From: Prorocentrum cordatum
Taxonomy: Eukaryota; Sar; Dinophyceae; Prorocentrales; Prorocentraceae
Direction of reading: 5' to 3'
Length of the DNA: 64,000 nucleotides
Assembly: GCA_963575745.1 (NCBI GenBank)
Contig: CAUYUJ010017906.1
Span: 10,001-74,000, forward strand
A program made the position numbers and the translations under genes. Positions 63,091-64,000 of the stretch are shown here, piece by piece. The notes beneath the pieces were generated by a model that ran no database searches, was not told where the DNA came from, and saw nothing but the letters and a program-made list of their open reading frames with translations. How positions within the stretch are numbered: the stretch's first letter is position 1; each line of letters starts with the position of its first letter.

Positions 63091-64000
63091 TGTGGGGGGG
63101 GGGGCACAGCGTCCACAGGAGGCGCAGGACACATATCAGGACTCACGGGAGCCCGCCCAGAAAACCCCATTAAGGTTTGGGACACGCTTGGTCTGGGCCC
63201 TGAAGCATGTACCACTCGCTGCAGAAGGAGCGCAGCGTCTACCTCCCAGTGCTTCGTGCCAGGGGCACGGTGGCGGACAGGATGGAGGTGCAACAATATG
63301 GGTTCCATCTTTGTGCCCGCTGCCGGAAGTTGGGCGCGCCTATCGCACGTTGCTGGTGCACGCGGATAGGCACCCGTGTTCCAAGTGCTCCGCATCGGCA
63401 GGGTGCTTCGAGGTCGTGACGCAGGGTCGTGCTTCTCAGCGTTCGTGGCGCGTCTGGTCCGGACTTCTCTCCAAGATCTGGTCACTTCGTTCATGGCTGA
63501 GGCCCTCGCCGTAGAGGAAACGGCACTCGCAGCTCAACTCATATTGCCGTTGGCGATGTGCCGCCAGGAACTTTATCTGGGCCCTGTGAAAACAAGAAGG
63601 AGAATGAAGAAAGAGAGAAGAGGAAAAACCGGAGGAGTGGCCATGCTATGACTGCTGCGCACTGTGGGAAAACGTAGTTGCCTATCCCGCACCTTGCACC
63701 CAAAGAGAAAATGGGTAGATGGCCATGCCATCATGCCGAATTGCGTGCTCCACAGGCATGGTCCGTGCCGGAAGATACTCGGGGAAAGAAGAAGGAAGAG
63801 GATGACGAGGAAGCAGAGGAGGAAGCAGAGGAGAAGAAGGAGGGGGAGGCATAGGAGGTGAGGAGGGGGGACGGGGAGGAGGAGGGGAAGGAGGAGGAGG
63901 AGGAGGAGCAGTAGGAGGAGGAGGAGGGGGCCAGGAGGGGAAAGAGAATGAAGAGGAGGAAGAGGAGGACGTAGAGTCGAGGGCAGCTTCTCTCAGGATT
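63091..64000. other. Unassigned, ending in GGA tract
   Basis: 63200-63500 has ordinary composition and two Cys pairs (CARC in one frame, CSKC in another), which might be a broken zinc-finger exon, but I cannot support it. 63780-63960 is GGA-rich and runs to the window edge. Confidence 0.4.

Noticed and set aside
63200-63500. Zinc-finger exon from Cys pairs CARC and CSKC
   Set aside because: The pairs are in different frames and too few residues support a family.

Overview
The window looks like nuclear DNA of a dinoflagellate. The clearest evidence is a 22-nt dinoflagellate spliced-leader (SL) sequence fossilised at 69-90 with one mismatch. It is followed by a 15-nt 5'-truncated SL relic, the arrangement left when a trans-spliced mRNA is retroposed and trans-spliced again. 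A 19/22 relic lies at 24934-24955 and a weaker 17/22 candidate at 34822-34843. Very high GC, a Ty1/copia element with the Gag zinc knuckle and DTA-type protease seen in dinoflagellates, and a LINE with a CADD reverse transcriptase box agree. The species cannot be named from this sequence. I found no complete, convincing host gene, rRNA, tRNA or CRISPR array. The window is a repeat-dominated, gene-poor segment.

Layout. 1-6.0 kb: SL relics, foldback (MITE-like) elements, CTC, CAACA and A-rich tandem repeats, no recognised gene. 6.0-8.3 kb: two foldback elements, then the best host-gene candidate, an open frame with seven 45-50 aa modules (TEKQLAFA...KVPDEVREDFAAC...) whose 3' end runs into repeats. 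8.2-19.2 kb: a nested stack. Outermost are inverted terminal repeats at 8202 and 19155; inside is a 98/76-bp satellite; inside that is an LTR retrotransposon (8909-17713, TSD GCCCC). The retrotransposon encodes Gag, protease, a zinc-ribbon-like segment, a C5-methyltransferase-like domain, a D,D(35)E integrase, reverse transcriptase and RNase H. It is broken by two in-frame TGA codons and one frameshift. 19.2-24 kb: CGT, CAT and CTC microsatellites, a 1.15-kb CAGCCT hexamer array, a 73-bp tandem repeat and a degenerate 10-12-bp repeat field. 24.1-30.5 kb: a dispersed repeat, an SL relic and a decayed LINE with an (AG)n run inside its open frame. 30.7-34.8 kb: microsatellites and a 12-bp minisatellite. 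34.8-41.5 kb: a second decayed LINE-like region with a RanBP2-like zinc finger and a possible reverse transcriptase remnant. 41.5-64 kb: a mosaic of TCC/GGA tracts, minisatellites and foldback elements, plus one ankyrin-like exon fragment at about 54.4 kb.

Ten or so short inverted-repeat or dispersed families (A to J here) recur through the window, several nested in or next to (TCC)n/(GGA)n tracts. Two family-D members are notable because the DNA between their inverted ends is almost entirely tandem repeat (a 98-bp satellite in one; AGCAT, TA and TAC arrays in the other, with a 7-bp target duplication). Long open frames in the trinucleotide and hexanucleotide arrays are artefacts and are not annotated.
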